64,000 nucleotides of DNA from Phycomyces nitens (Eukaryota; Mucoromycota; Mucoromycetes; Mucorales; Phycomycetaceae): assembly GCA_022702545.1 (NCBI GenBank), contig JAHRBC010000002.1:8122001-8186000 (forward strand). The letters run 5' to 3'. Shown here one piece after another: positions 10,175-21,830 of the stretch. A program made the translations under genes and the position numbers. Positions within the stretch are counted from its first letter, which is position 1; every line of letters begins with the position of its first letter. The notes under the pieces are model-generated. The model saw only the letters and a list, made by a program, of their open reading frames with translations, searched no databases and had not been told where the DNA came from.

Positions 10175-12792
10175 TATATGTGTATAAAGTACATGGATAA
10201 ACATGGCATTGGAATTGTCGATTCTACTCGACTAATTGTCCTTTTGGGGGTATGTTTCTTTATATATATTGTTTATTGTATTTGTTTATTTTTCTTCTTT
10301 TTGCCAAGGATGTACTTTTAATCATACCAATAAACTCTTGGAAAGGATTGATAGAGAATAGGTTAATATAATGGTCCTATTTGCTGTCCATGGCTGTTTC
10401 TGGTAGATTCATGATAATTATAGATCTGATGCTGTAAAAATGTGTGATTTGGGTGTTATGCACATAATTACATAAGCTTGTTTTAATGAGTTAAAGGAGA
10501 ATACATAAATATATTATTGAACCTTGATACTCATTTATGTTTCCTGTCATTAGGCATCGCATTATAGTGACAAGGTCTAGGTTTTTATGCGTGGAAGGAT
10601 CTTGGAATATTATTATGGTACTATCTTCAGACAAACACTTGATTCATGGTACTTGATGTGTTCTTGACTTTAGCTACCAATCTATAATTGAATCAAGAAA
10701 GGTATCTTTGTGAATGATATTGTTTCTATGAGAAATAAGTTGTGTGCTTGTTCATTCTGTATACTTTGGTTCCCCTTTTATATATATTGTGTTTAATATG
10801 GCTACCAGATGATTATATTCTCAAAAGTTGGTCATTAATGCATAAAACACTTGCAAGAATTGTTAGTAAATGTGGCCTCAAATATCAAACACAATATATC
10901 TCAAGTATGTGATCTTTGACTCTCTGTTTTCCTAGTTGCTCCATTATCGTTTGGGCTTTAAGCCCCTCGGCTGATATGTAACAAGCTAAAGATTACATTG
11001 CACCAGTTCAAACAAGGCTAAATAAACCTCTAAAAGGATTTTATACTACACATGGAATTTTCTATGCTTTTCATGAACCAAATATTGGACCAAGATGTTT
11101 GATCACAGCACCCCGCATTTTTGTTTTCTTTTGGTTACTATAAATAATCCTCTGGGTAAAGTTTACAAATCCTATAATGAGAAAGGTGTTCCGGCTGTAT
11201 TTTCTAGAATAAGCCTGGTTCGCGATTATATAATATGGATATCCCCAATCGTGTAGCAGTTCTTAGATACGAATATTATTAGGGCACTTTGATAAGTCAG
11301 CAAGTCTATTCTGTCGCCGCTGATCCACTAAAAGAGGGGTACAATTAGTATTAATGTGGGTGTGCTGTAGAACGGGGTTTTGTCTAAACAGTCAAAGACT
11401 CGAGTGGCTACAAAGGTCATCAATACCACCAATAGATCATTGCAAACATTTGAAATTTTGGCTAGCAATTTTTTTTCTCAGGTACCAACCGATCACCAAT
11501 TTTTTCCCTTGACAATTTCCTAGAGTTGGTTGATTGGGTTTAGCTCCAAAAGGTGTAGAGGTCATACATCACCCTTTACTCTCAATGTTGCGTAGCACTT
11601 GTTTATGAATGACCATATTCTCCATGATTTTATCTTGGTCTAGTATATCGAGGCCTATGAAGCTAATAGGAATTGTACCTTTTCTGCTGTTATGAATTGA
11701 TTTATCAATAAGGACACAATTGTACTTATAAACTGAATATTCAAAGAGCTTCTCTGGGTTTCTTATTTCAGCTTCAAAAGTAAGGACTCATAATGACAAT
11801 CAGACGCAGTTTCCTTGACTTTAATTGATCTGAACCGCCAATTTTCGCCTTCACCTTGTAATTGTCTTTAGAAACCCGGCTTTGTTTATTTTCTAGTTAA
11901 TAAGTGTATATATTTGTGGAATTTCTGTTGGGGTATTGTAATTCACTGGAATCCAGATCGAGTTGATTTATCAATCTATTTAGATCCAACAAGAGCAAAA
12001 GTATTGCATATAGATTACCCATTTGGAACACATTGGAACACATTGCACCTCCAACATGCCACTTTTAAAAATAAATTGCCATTCAATTGAGTTGATTTTC
12101 AAACAAGGCCACTAATACGTGTACAATATTTTATTTTTTAAAAAAAAAGGTTCTTTTTCTTTTCTTTTCAAGGATTCTTTGTAGTACAACCAGGGTTTTT
12201 GGGTCAAGTTGGTTAAATATATTACCGGTCCCTCTTTGGTACATAGCAAGAGTGTGAATATCTATAGCTTCAGTCCTGGGATTTTTGGATTACATACGCG
12301 CATCTTGTTTAGAGATGGTTTTGGCACAATTTTCAAAGCATTTGGATGAGCATTCGACTCAATTGACTTGGAAAAAAAAGAGAGATATATATATATGGCT
12401 TATATTCATTTATCTCCAGCCACCCTTTGTCCTACACATATTATCGGCTACTGGCTACGGGATACTTTGAAAAATGTGGGGAAAAACTTGGAAACTTCCC
12501 ATCCAATAGTATGTTCAGGTATTAGCTGTTTTTAATTTGTCAAATCAAAATATCACTTGTGGGGCGGTATATTTATCTTTTCCTATGTATTCCGTGATTT
12601 CATACAAACAAAAAAAGACATAATTTATTGTACAAGATCCAAGAATTCACTGCAAATTTTTTATTATTTTGACTTTCTTTTTATAAAATAAACTATATAA
12701 ATCAAAATTTTTTTTCTTAAAATATTTATATATATATGGATCGATTTAATTAATATATCACTCAAAAATATCCATATTATCTTTTACACATC
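10175..12792. other. 2.6 kb AT-rich intergenic region
   Basis: No gene with usable splice sites or long frame on either strand. It contains one decayed transposase remnant on the minus strand (listed separately) and A/T homopolymer runs. Weak open frames (for example 12285-12470) have no recognisable content. Confidence 0.5.
11470..11900 (-). pseudogene. Decayed DDE (IS630/Tc1-like) transposase remnant
   Basis: On the minus strand, with stops and shifts, short blocks still read like the end of a Tc1/mariner-type transposase: KIMENMVIHKQVLRNIESKG resembles the second-Asp region, and LHLLELNPINQL resembles the PPYSPELNPIEQ block carrying the last acidic residue, followed by EIVKGKIG. Residue order and spacing match the better-preserved transposase at 17.2 kb. 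No intact frame remains. Confidence 0.5.
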
Positions 12793-14526
12793 ATGAATGA
12801 ATCCTTGGCTTCTTTGGATGCCCAGCCTGCCAAAAACAATTTGGATCAAAGAGCTGATTCGTTTAACAGCGCTCTTACTCAAGACAGCCGTATTCCTCGA
12901 CACCAAAAATCAGATGCTGAAAAACGTTTGGTTCGCAAGCTTGACAGCCGCCTAATGTTGTGGGCATTTTTTGGATATTTTGCTAATGGTCTTGATCGTA
13001 ACAATATGCGTAAGTACATCTCATGTTATCCTATTACACTATATTCACAAGGTTGTACATTTAGCCAATGCCTACACCAATGGTATGGATGTCGAATTAA
13101 ATCTTGAATCTGACAAATACAACTGGGCAATCACCATGTTCTTTATTGGATATATTATGTATGTATTATTTCTCTTTATGAATCAGTGAACTCAATGTCT
13201 CTACAGTCTTCAGATTCCTGCAAATGCAATTATTACCAAAGTTAGGCCTAGTATTATGTTGCCTGGCGTGGTGTTTTTGTGGGGGTCCATCGTGTGTTTT
13301 ATGGCACTTGTAAAGAACTACCAGGGCCTTTACGGTCTTCGCATCTGTCTTGGATTTTCTGAAGCTGCATTCTACCCGGGAATTGTCTTTTTACTTGGCA
13401 GCTGGTATTCCCGTGAAGAGCTTGGTACTCGCACTGCTGTTTTTGTGGCAGGATCTCAGATTTCTGGAGCCTTTAGTGGTCTGATCTCTGGTGCAATTGC
13501 TACTAGTTTGGATGGCGCTCATGGAATGCGTGGATGGAAATGGCTTTTTATCATTGAAGGTCTTTTGGCCGTCGCCATTGGATTCTGTGGTTTCTTCCTC
13601 TTGCCTGATTTCCCCCACAACACTCGCTTCATTGTCGGCGAAGAGCGTGAGTTGGCTATCGCACGTCTTGAACGACAGGGAAAGAAGACCATGAGCACTG
13701 GACTTAACATGACAACGTAATATTACCGACCAGTATTGTAACAACATACTTACTTTTTTCTTCTTAGTTTCCGTAATCTACTTACCACGCCTTATGTCTG
13801 GCTCTTCCTTTTTATCTTTATCTGTTTCCAAGAGGGCATGGGTATCTTGCAAAACTTTCCCATTATTCTTAAACAGATGGGCTATACCACATCTTTTGCC
13901 AACTACATGATGGTCCCCATTTGGGTGTGGGTTGCCATAGTATTGGTTGTTCAGGGCTGGCTATCTGATCATTATGGCAGACGCGCCTGGCACATCCTTG
14001 TGGCAAGTGTATGGACACTTATTTGGTATATTGTCTTGGTCGCTGTCGGTGGTGGTAAAAGTCCTGTAGCAGTCTTGTTTGTGTCTGCTTATATGGTCCC
14101 TCCAATCTTTGGCGCAAGTCCTATCATGATGACTTGGTTAAACGTAAGATCTTATTATTGTGTGATTGATACTTTTTTATTGACATGTAATTGTAGGAGA
14201 TCTATCAGAATGATGCTGAGACCCGTGCCCTTGCTATTGCCATTGTAAACTCGCTCGGCAACCTTGCTCCCAACTTTATCAACCTCAAGGCATGGATTGT
14301 CACCGACGCGCCTGCTTTTTGTAAGTAATGGTTATTCAATACAATACATTGGCTCACAAGGCGAATTTTAGATACTGGAAAGGTTGTTACCACGTCAATG
14401 ACAGCTTTTATGATTGTTTTGGTCTGCATTACATATGTTCTTGAACAGAAAAAGATTCTTTTGCCAAAGGGACACCTGCGCATTACAACTACTGAAATAG
14501 AAAAGAGAGAAATCCAAGAAGTTTAA
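12793..14526 (+). CDS. MFS permease, anion:cation symporter (Dal5/Tna1-like) family
   Basis: Exons 12793-13009, 13065-13158, 13207-13716, 13768-14143, 14197-14320 and 14372-14526 close in phase to 491 residues. About 12 hydrophobic segments are visible. Family marks are LDRNNM after the first helix, NAYTNGMDVEL, a conserved loop IVFLLGSWYSREELGTR, GWKWLFIIEG before the central cytoplasmic loop, and GWLSDHYGRR in the second half. Known: fungal members take up allantoate, nicotinate, pantothenate and similar carboxylated solutes with H+. The substrate cannot be read from sequence. The gene has no co-directional neighbour, and its 3' UTR starts with a 27-nt A run four bases after the stop. Intron sizes are 48-57 nt, normal for the window. 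Confidence 0.9.
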
Positions 14527-15178
14527 ATCAAAAAAAAAAAAAAAAAAAAAAAAAAACATTACCAGTAGTATTAATATTCATCAATATTCTCTTTGCCTTT
14601 TCTTGTATATATTTATTCATTCATTTATCCATTTATTTATTATGTGTATCTAAACTTTAATAAATTCTAATCTTAAACTTTGAATGCGAGTGTGAGCTTT
14701 GGCTGGTAAAGTAAAAGATATTTTGTCTAGATAAACAGTTTATCTACAAATCAAACACGCCTTTTAATAGTGTAAATATATAAAAAAAAGAGTTGATCTT
14801 AATACGGTCGACCAATATACCACGTTTTATCTAGACAAAGTGTTAAAAACCCAATTCCCAGAGCTTGGACTACAGCCAGATTCAATTTTTAAGTAGACCA
14901 ACAAGGGTTCTATTGGTGCGGCATATCAACCTCGGATTGACCGGAAGTTCTAGGATGAGGTGTATTATTGTCCAATATACGTCACCAAGGACTATAGCTG
15001 GCAAACTTCGGAAAATGCACTTTGGGTAGAATGGTATTTTTGTTTATTTAAAATTGAATACAACCAACAGATATTTATATATTTATATATACATAGGTAT
15101 ATATAGGTATATATAGGTATATAGTCTGGTTTACAAGAGAATAACGGAAAATCGGAAGCCTGGAAAGTTTGAACCAAT
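14527..15178. other. Convergent intergenic region with poly-A tract
   Basis: Lies between the plus-strand permease and the minus-strand MIR gene, so both 3' ends fall here. It has an uninterrupted A run at about 14530-14556, AATAAA-like signals near 14660 on the plus strand, and GGTATATATA repeats near 15100-15122. No coding region is supported. Confidence 0.5.
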
Positions 15179-16037
15179 TTACTCCGCAACAATCCACTTG
15201 TTGTTCTCATCATCACCCTCAGGATAGGCAGTGACCTCGTTGGAGTCTTCCCCAAACGCATGTTCATGGCTGTGCCTACAATACAAAAGTAAACCATTAG
15301 AGCATGTCACAAAGACAAATTCCATATGAACTTACAAGACGTTGCCAGTCTCAACATGCTGGAGCACAAAGGGCTGGTCAACGCGCCAGAACTATACATA
15401 TAAAAAAAAATAATGGGTAAATTTCAGTATTCTCAACGACATATTCAGATGAAAACTTACATCATCGTAATCTTCACCGTCCTCGTAGAACTTCTTGACT
15501 CTCCAAAGGTCATTGTTATCACTCTCGCCATCATTGCCAAAGCAGGAGACTTCTTGCTGCTCAGTGACAGGACTGGGGATCTCGTGGCTGTGGAGGTTGG
15601 CTCTTGTGGGTACGTGCTTAAGACGAACAAGATCATCCCAACCGACTTCATAACCACGTTCTTCTTCGGTTTCAATAGGAGGAATGACAATCCAAGTGGA
15701 CGATTCTTGGGCTTCCCATCCACCAGCAAAGATCTTTATGGGATGTTCTTGTAAATATCTATTTCCTTGTGAGGCTCAATAAGTTACCTTTTGCTGACCA
15801 CTACCGCCCTCATAGAAATCTTCCTCGGATGTCAGGAAACGACCAGTCATTACGTGCTTAAGAGAGACATGGTCACTATAGAGATTCTGTTAATTTAAGC
15901 ACGTAAACACAATAAAAGAACCCAATATGCATTACCCGTAACGAACAATTCCGTCTTCTTGGGGTCTGCCTGTTGATGCAAAAACATTGTTAGAGTTGAG
16001 TAGGGTGGAATACGATAAGAAAAACACGCTTACTCAT
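15179..16037 (-). CDS. Small soluble MIR-domain protein
   Basis: Six exons (16037-16034, 15969-15936, 15875-15788, 15733-15461, 15391-15336, 15275-15179) close in phase to 183 residues. The first coding exon is only four bases (ATG A, donor GTAAGC). Seen: repeated MIR-type blocks, DHVSLKHVMTGRFLTS, then DDLVRLKHVPTRANLHSHE with EVSCFGND and DLWRV, then PFVLQHVETGNVLHSHEH with EVTAYPEG and NKWIV. This is a beta-trefoil arrangement of about three repeats. Known: MIR domains occur in protein O-mannosyltransferases, SDF2 and IP3/ryanodine receptors, where they bind sugar or protein ligands. Unlike SDF2, no signal peptide or membrane segment is visible (start MSRPQEDGIVRYG), so a cytosolic protein is inferred. 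No catalytic domain is attached. Confidence 0.88.
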
Positions 16038-16789
16038 TGTGTTATAAAGAAAGAGAGTAAAGATTAATAGTTCAATCAAATTCGCATAGCTTAATTTATA
16101 TGCTTCGACGTCACACAACAGATAATGAGAGGGAAAACGGCCGCATTACCAGACACTATGCATTTTCTTAATACACACCAAGCTTATTCGCGAGGTATAT
16201 TTCCAAAAATATTTGTAAACCCAAATGTCGATGCCCCGACTCCCCTGCTTCCACCCCTTTAAGAATATTGGTTTGTTTGTTCTTTTACCAGGGCACCATC
16301 AATACCTTAATTCATTCAGGCAGAGTGCATCTCATTAGAGTATGGACTATTGGCTCTGTACCGGATATTACATGTATCATACTGCAGAGACCACTTGATA
16401 GGGGTCCCCTTGAAAACAGGCCAAGATCCCCTAATGTCTCTGTTATCTTGACCTTCTCATCTTTCTACTTTAATTTATGACTCCGCATAATAAAGCCCAA
16501 GAATCTGTATTGCTGTTGATTGGTTGTTTCGTGACGTATATACTACCGTGAGTATGTCGTTCCTAGAATCTGCATTCTAATCTAGCCAATCTAATATATC
16601 TCTCAAGAATACTACTGCCTTTTGCTGGAAGTTTCCAGTCCCTGGATTCTGGCAATATTCCTTTAGTATAAATACAGCTTGCTTCATTGAAATAAAACAT
16701 GGTCTTTAATCTTTTAAAAACTACTCTTGTCATATCTTCCAGCCAATTAAAGACATCTTCCAGTCCCGACATATCACACTCATTTTAAC
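16038..16789. other. Intergenic region upstream of the MIR gene
   Basis: Promoter side of the minus-strand MIR gene, then the left flank of the palindromic element. A minus-strand open frame (16772-16563) has no recognised domain and no supporting splice structure, so it is not called. Confidence 0.4.
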
Positions 16790-17191
16790 AGTCATTTCCA
16801 AAAAAAATCGCAGGTTTTGAGTTTGATGTCGTGCAAAAGTCCCTTGTTTTCTTTTCATTTTACAGAAATTTAAAATGAGTATATACTTCTTTTTTTTTTG
16901 CGAGGATGGGCAAGGACGTGCTTTTGATGATAATTGACCCTATAGATCTTGTTATTGACAAAGAGTTATTTGCCATCGAAACAATAAGTTGTTGTACTCA
17001 ATTTTTAATCAATAAACCTCCAGAAAGACCTATTCATGCAATGGTCCCAGTTGCAGCTGAAAGGCATAATCTCTTTTAAATTAAATTGGTGGCAATACAC
17101 CTGATATTGTAACTGAAGTGATAGAAGACTTTAAACAAAACTTTGTATATTTCAGTCTACTCTCATCATTAAGCAGGCCTAATTCCAGCCA

Positions 17192-17740
17192 GTGGAAAGG
17201 AACAGAGAGGAAAAGATTCATCAAACTAACCTGGATCTCACAACAAATTGCATCTTTCTTGATGAATCGGCCTTTCTCATTAATCTAAAAAGAGTTATGG
17301 CTTGGTCAAGGAAAGAAACACCTACAATAGCCACAGTTCCTACAACCAAAGCGAATACGACATTGATTTTAGCTGCCATATCCGCCACTGGTCTGATTAA
17401 TGCTAGTTTGAGAGTCCCAAAGCATATCAAAAAGAGAAAGCTTGGGAATGAGACAAATTCTTATAGCACAGTGATAGTAACAGTATCAGGGCACAATTTG
17501 AGCTGTTTAAAATCTACTCTTGATGAAATAGATAAATATCCAGAAATGAGAGGCGATTATCTCGACATAGATAACGCTCCTATCCATAGTTCAACGGATA
17601 CGGGTAAATATATTCACTCCTGAAGACATCGATACGTTTATATTCCTCCGTATTCTCCAGAATTAAATCCAATTGAACAATTCTGGTCGATTTTCAAGTG
17701 TAAAGTAAAGCGAAATAAGTTACTTAAAAAAAAAAGACAT
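17192..17740 (+). pseudogene. DD34E (Tc1/mariner-IS630) transposase, left-arm copy
   Basis: The plus-strand frame carries CIFLDESAFL (first Asp), DYLDIDNAPIHS (second Asp) and, after one in-frame TGA at 17621-17623, RHRYVYIPPYSPELNPIEQF with the final Glu. Thirty-four positions separate the last two acidic residues. Downstream WSIFKCKVKR is typical of the family end. The N-terminal DNA-binding part is not in frame. A separate upstream frame from about 16906 (MGKDVLLMIIDPIDL) stops near 17078. The stop codon falls where CGA would fit, so a C-to-T change is plausible but unproven. The protein is inactive as read. Confidence 0.85.
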
Positions 17741-17856
17741 TGATGACTCAAATTAGCTAGGCATATAATAGTTTATATTTGATCGACTTTAAAGGCTTTG
17801 TTTCTCATTCTGCGAGCTGCTTTGGCAAGTGCCTCAACAAGGAGAGGCTATAAGGC

Positions 17857-17972
<116 letters not shown>

Positions 17973-18062
17973 ATAATAGACCTCAAAGGCGAAAAGAAAA
18001 AGCAGTATCTGAGGCGTGTTAAGTTATGGTGTGTGGTGCAACAGATCAAAATATATAAATAA

Positions 18063-18385
18063 TAGGCCTGGTCAACCGTACAATACTGCGCTTTGTTCAA
18101 TTTTTTTTGGTTAGCCAATGATAGTATGATAGTATTGCCAATTGTGAGCGCAAGAACAGCGCACTACCTTCTATCGCACATTGGAACCTATCAAATTTTT
18201 GTTTTTGTATGGATAACCTATTAGAAAGAAATAATTTTTTTTCTTGCATGATTTGAACAGGATTTTTCATGTTTAAATTTTTACGTTTTGTTCAAATATT
18301 TTTTGAGACTTTTTGACGAACATATCCAATGATGCTTATTAAAAAAAATGAACAAAGCGCGGTATTTTACGGTTGACCAGGCCTA
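18063..18385. mobile_element. 323-bp MITE with about 45-bp terminal inverted repeats
   Basis: Ends are TAGGCCTGGTCAACCGTA... and the inverted ...TACGGTTGACCAGGCCTA. The inverted match continues through GCGCTTTGTTCA and a T/A run for about 45 bp with a few mismatches. There is no coding capacity. TA at both borders fits a Tc1/mariner-mobilised miniature element. It sits inside the spacer of the palindrome. Confidence 0.85.
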
Positions 18386-18402
18386 ATATATATTGCATTC
18401 TT

Positions 18403-18691
18403 GTGATTTCGCTCGACAACCCAACAAGAAGAATTTGACAATCAGAAGGAACTTAAAATAGATAAAGACGATAAACAGGTAGACAAACAGGCAAACGGTG
18501 AGACAGTACTTGTAGATCCTAACAGTGTGCAACTTAGTATTCCCCGCAGGACAATAGCTCAAATTCTGGGACATTGTTCAAGAAATAAAGAGAAATCTGA
18601 ATGTATTTTATCGAATAAAATATGGAGCTCTTATATACTAATTGACAACTGTGTACTTAGTGACAATCTTGATATATCTTATGCTAAATGA
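18403..18691 (+). other. Open 95-codon fragment lacking a start codon
   Basis: Immediately after the MITE the plus strand is open to a TGA at about 18689-18691. It has a Lys/Asp-rich start (KIDKDDKQVDKQANGE) and then a mixed composition (IPRRTIAQILGHCSRNKEKS). No ATG lies in frame at its beginning, so it may be the 3' part of a gene cut by the MITE. No family is recognised. A 55-codon Lys/Arg-rich frame follows at 18689-18856. Confidence 0.3.
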
Positions 18692-19113
18692 TGATTATCG
18701 AGAAGAGTGTACAGTTCTTCGGGCATAATCACAAAAGGAAAACAAAAAGGAAATATAAATCAAATAAAAGATCAAAGAAAAGGAGGCGGAATTCAATATC
18801 TGATGGAACAGTCGATGTAGGCAGAGAGGAACAAATCCGAGAGATCGGATTGTGACTTGTATATTGAGAGGGGAGGAGTGACGTAGTCACTTGCCTCAAG
18901 GCAAAAAGCTTAACTTCACGGAGTTTCTGGCGGTTTGTGGTCGAAGCTGGAAAAGCCCACCACACCCGTGCCATATCAGTGGGTCGGCACAGCAAAGTCA
19001 CAAGATTACACATTACTCATTGTGATATATTTTTGTTGTCAATACTAGTTCACTCTTTACGCACCACAATCTACATGATTGGAATCAATTTTTGAACTGT
19101 CGTTTTTCCTTGT

Positions 19114-19371
19114 TTGGGACTAGAATTTGTTAAACAAATAAAGTCACCAAACTTGTCAAGTCTATTAAGAATATGCTTTGAATCGGTAAAGGCTTTAAAC
19201 CAATCTATATTGTATAAATCTAACAAGTTTAATAGAGCTCGAACAAACTGGCAACATTCGCTTCTGATCTACTATCAACATGTCAGAAAGTTTACCGCTG
19301 TAAAAACGGTGCCAAACATAAATCTCTGCTCATATCTCTTTCTTGCTTTGGTCTCTGTCTATCAAAAGTAA
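19114..19371 (+). CDS. Unidentified ORF in palindrome spacer
   Basis: 85 codons from ATG (MGLEFVKQIKSPNLSS), ending in a hydrophobic stretch SYLFLALVSVYQK. The stop lies in a GTAAAT context that could be a splice donor. However, no acceptor joins it in phase to the ORF at 19415, so the two are listed separately. It is probably a fragment of cargo or of a host gene caught between the arms. No family is recognised. Confidence 0.25.
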   Translation: MGLEFVKQIKSPNLSSLLRICFESVKALNQSILYKSNKFNRARTNWQHSLLIYYQHVRKFTAVKTVPNINLCSYLFLALVSVYQK

Positions 19372-19414
19372 ATGAAGCACTCTTGTATTATGTGTTGGCT
19401 AGTATATATAGTCC

Positions 19415-19969
19415 GTGGCTTGGTTCACATTGTGTCGAGCTGACGGTGTCCATAAGTTTGTAGAATTGACTCCAAATATTTGCGCACTTTGCAAGGATTG
19501 GGATTTCTATCCTCAGATCAATTATGCCACTGAAAAACTCTTCTCTGGTTGTATCTTGAGAAATACGATTAACGGACATTCGATTCTAGTCAACACTGTC
19601 GAGGTCTATAGTCGCACCAAAAGTGTCGACATTCACAGAGAATCGTTTGGCAAAGTGAAGGATGGTGTCATAGTCACGTCCCTCTCTCCTACCACCTTCA
19701 AAACACTGTACCCTGGAGTTTGGCCCGTAACATTACAAAAGTTTGGCGGCATGAAGTTGATCATTCGCACCCGTACGTCCAATGTGCTTGCGACATCCAG
19801 CATCCAACTAGACACCAAAGAAGATCTTCTCGTTGGCTTCATCAATTTAGGATTTCAGTTGACGACTGTCAAGGATTCAATGGCAACCAAGATATTCGTA
19901 GATCAAAAATGCATTGACACAAGCATAGCCATGGCTTCCAACGCTGGAACCGACCGTTGGATTCCGTAA
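19415..19969 (+). CDS. Unidentified 184-codon ORF in palindrome spacer
   Basis: Open for 184 codons but beginning at GTG rather than ATG, just after AG dinucleotides that could be acceptors, so it is likely an exon. Composition is that of a real protein: balanced, with CALCKDWDFY and QLTTVKDSMATKIFVDQK. No low complexity, membrane segment or recognised domain is present. The stop lies about 75 bp before the right arm begins. It is the longest unexplained frame in the spacer and the best candidate for a passenger gene of the palindromic element. Confidence 0.4.
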   Translation: MAWFTLCRADGVHKFVELTPNICALCKDWDFYPQINYATEKLFSGCILRNTINGHSILVNTVEVYSRTKSVDIHRESFGKVKDGVIVTSLSPTTFKTLYPGVWPVTLQKFGGMKLIIRTRTSNVLATSSIQLDTKEDLLVGFINLGFQLTTVKDSMATKIFVDQKCIDTSIAMASNAGTDRWIP

Positions 19970-20068
19970 AATCACCTTTTGGATTGTTGCGAAACAATTA
20001 CCAGAAAATTCATGGGGTAAGAAATTAAAGCAAAATTTCAGTCCTTTCTTTTCGCCTTTGAGGTCTAT

Positions 20069-20099
<31 letters not shown>

Positions 20100-20219
20100 T
20101 GTGGCCTTATAGCCTCTCCTTGTTGAGGCACTTGCCAAAGCAGCTCGCAGAATGAGAAACAAAGCCTTTAAAGTCGATCAAATATAAACTATTATATGCC
20201 TAGCTAATTTGAGTCATCA

Positions 20220-20768
20220 ATGTCTTTTTTTTTTAAGTAACTTATTTCGCTTTACTTTACACTTGAAAATCGACCAGAATTGTTCAATTGGATTTAATTC
20301 TGGAGAATACGGAGGAATATAAACGTATCGATGTCTTCAGGAGTGAATATATTTACCCGTATCCGTTGAACTATGGATAGGAGCGTTATCTATGTCGAGA
20401 TAATCGCCTCTCATTTCTGGATATTTATCTATTTCATCAAGAGTAGATTTTAAACAGCTCAAATTGTGCCCTGATACTGTTACTATCACTGTGCTATAAG
20501 AATTTGTCTCATTCCCAAGCTTTCTCTTTTTGATATGCTTTGGGACTCTCAAACTAGCATTAATCAGACCAGTGGCGGATATGGCAGCTAAAATCAATGT
20601 CGTATTCGCTTTGGTTGTAGGAACTGTGGCTATTGTAGGTGTTTCTTTCCTTGACCAAGCCATAACTCTTTTTAGATTAATGAGAAAGGCCGATTCATCA
20701 AGAAAGATGCAATTTGTTGTGAGATCCAGGTTAGTTTGATGAATCTTTTCCTCTCTGTTCCTTTCCAC
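20220..20768 (-). pseudogene. DD34E transposase, right-arm inverted copy
   Basis: Mirror copy of the transposase at 17192-17740. The 143-codon frame from 20768 to 20337 translates identically to the left copy, including the same premature TGA (20339-20337), and the antisense frame is identical too. The PPYSPELNPIE block follows beyond the stop. Because both copies share the same break, the duplication came after inactivation or was driven in trans. Confidence 0.85.
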
Positions 20769-21429
20769 TGGCTGGAATTAGGCCTGCTTAATGATGAGAG
20801 TAGACTGAAATATACAAAGTTTTGTTTAAAGTCTTCTATCACTTCAGTTACAATATCAGGTGTATTGCCACCAATTTAATTTAAAAGAGATTATGCCTTT
20901 CAGCTGCAACTGGGACCATTGCATGAATAGGTCTTTCTGGAGGTTTATTGATTAAAAATTGAGTACAACAACTTATTGTTTCGATGGCAAATAACTCTTT
21001 GTCAATAACAAGATCTATAGGGTCAATTATCATCAAAAGCACGTCCTTGCCCATCCTCGCAAAAAAAAAAGAAGTATATACTCATTTTAAATTTCTGTAA
21101 AATGAAAAGAAAACAAGGGACTTTTGCACGACATCAAACTCAAAACCTGCGATTTTTTTTGGAAATGATTGTACTTGACTTAAAATCAGGCAATTTGCAA
21201 GCTTATGCGGCACGATATTCAAAAAGCCATCTCTCTCTCTTACTTTTTTTTTGAATAGATACCCAACAAGCTCAATATAACAAGGGACTTTCAGACCATT
21301 ATTCAGATACTTCACCTGCATCAAATAGGGTTCCATATCTTTATAGCACCTGACATCCTCTGCAACTATTACAGAGCTTTTATTTCATGCTGCAACAATC
21401 CTCTAATTAAACAAGACCTCAAGCCACTT

Positions 21430-21830
21430 TTAAAGAATTTCTTTCAATATCAATGTATAATTAGAGGGATAAATACCGAAAGGCAGGACTTTTAACAAGC
21501 ATGTCCACCCGTTTGGCAAGTAGCCCCATCTTCCTGGAAGATAAATTTTTTTTCCCTTATCCTTGGCCGCACTTGTGAACCATGAATGAAAATATTCTGC
21601 CAATATATTGACGTATAAACCTTTATTAACTTTGACAGCTCCTATGATTTTTAACAAAACAAACTCTCTGCCCCAAACCATGAGTCTATTACTGCCCCAT
21701 TTCATTGCCAATACGGCATTTATTCCTTTGTCCCTTCTCTAAATTTCCAAAACACACACGTGGAAACATCGCTTTATCTGACCATACCAAATTGTTCTGT
21801 TGGTTGTCTGATGAATTCACTTTTTACTTG
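21430..21830 (-). pseudogene. Decayed Tc1-like transposase remnant
   Basis: Reading the minus strand, QQNNLVWSDKAMFPRVCFGN resembles the first-Asp block VWSDEARF of Tc1 transposases, followed after two stops by HGLGQ (VWG-like). A 93-codon frame (21711-21430, MAMKWGSNRLMVWGRE) overlaps it. Several stops and shifts break the frame. It directly flanks the right arm of the palindrome. Confidence 0.5.

Noticed and set aside
13391..13747. Minus-strand 118-codon frame in the permease gene
   Set aside because: Antisense of a well-supported coding exon with no domain content of its own.
14530..14556. Poly-A tract as a sign of a retrocopied permease gene
   Set aside because: The gene keeps five normal introns, so it is not a retrocopy.
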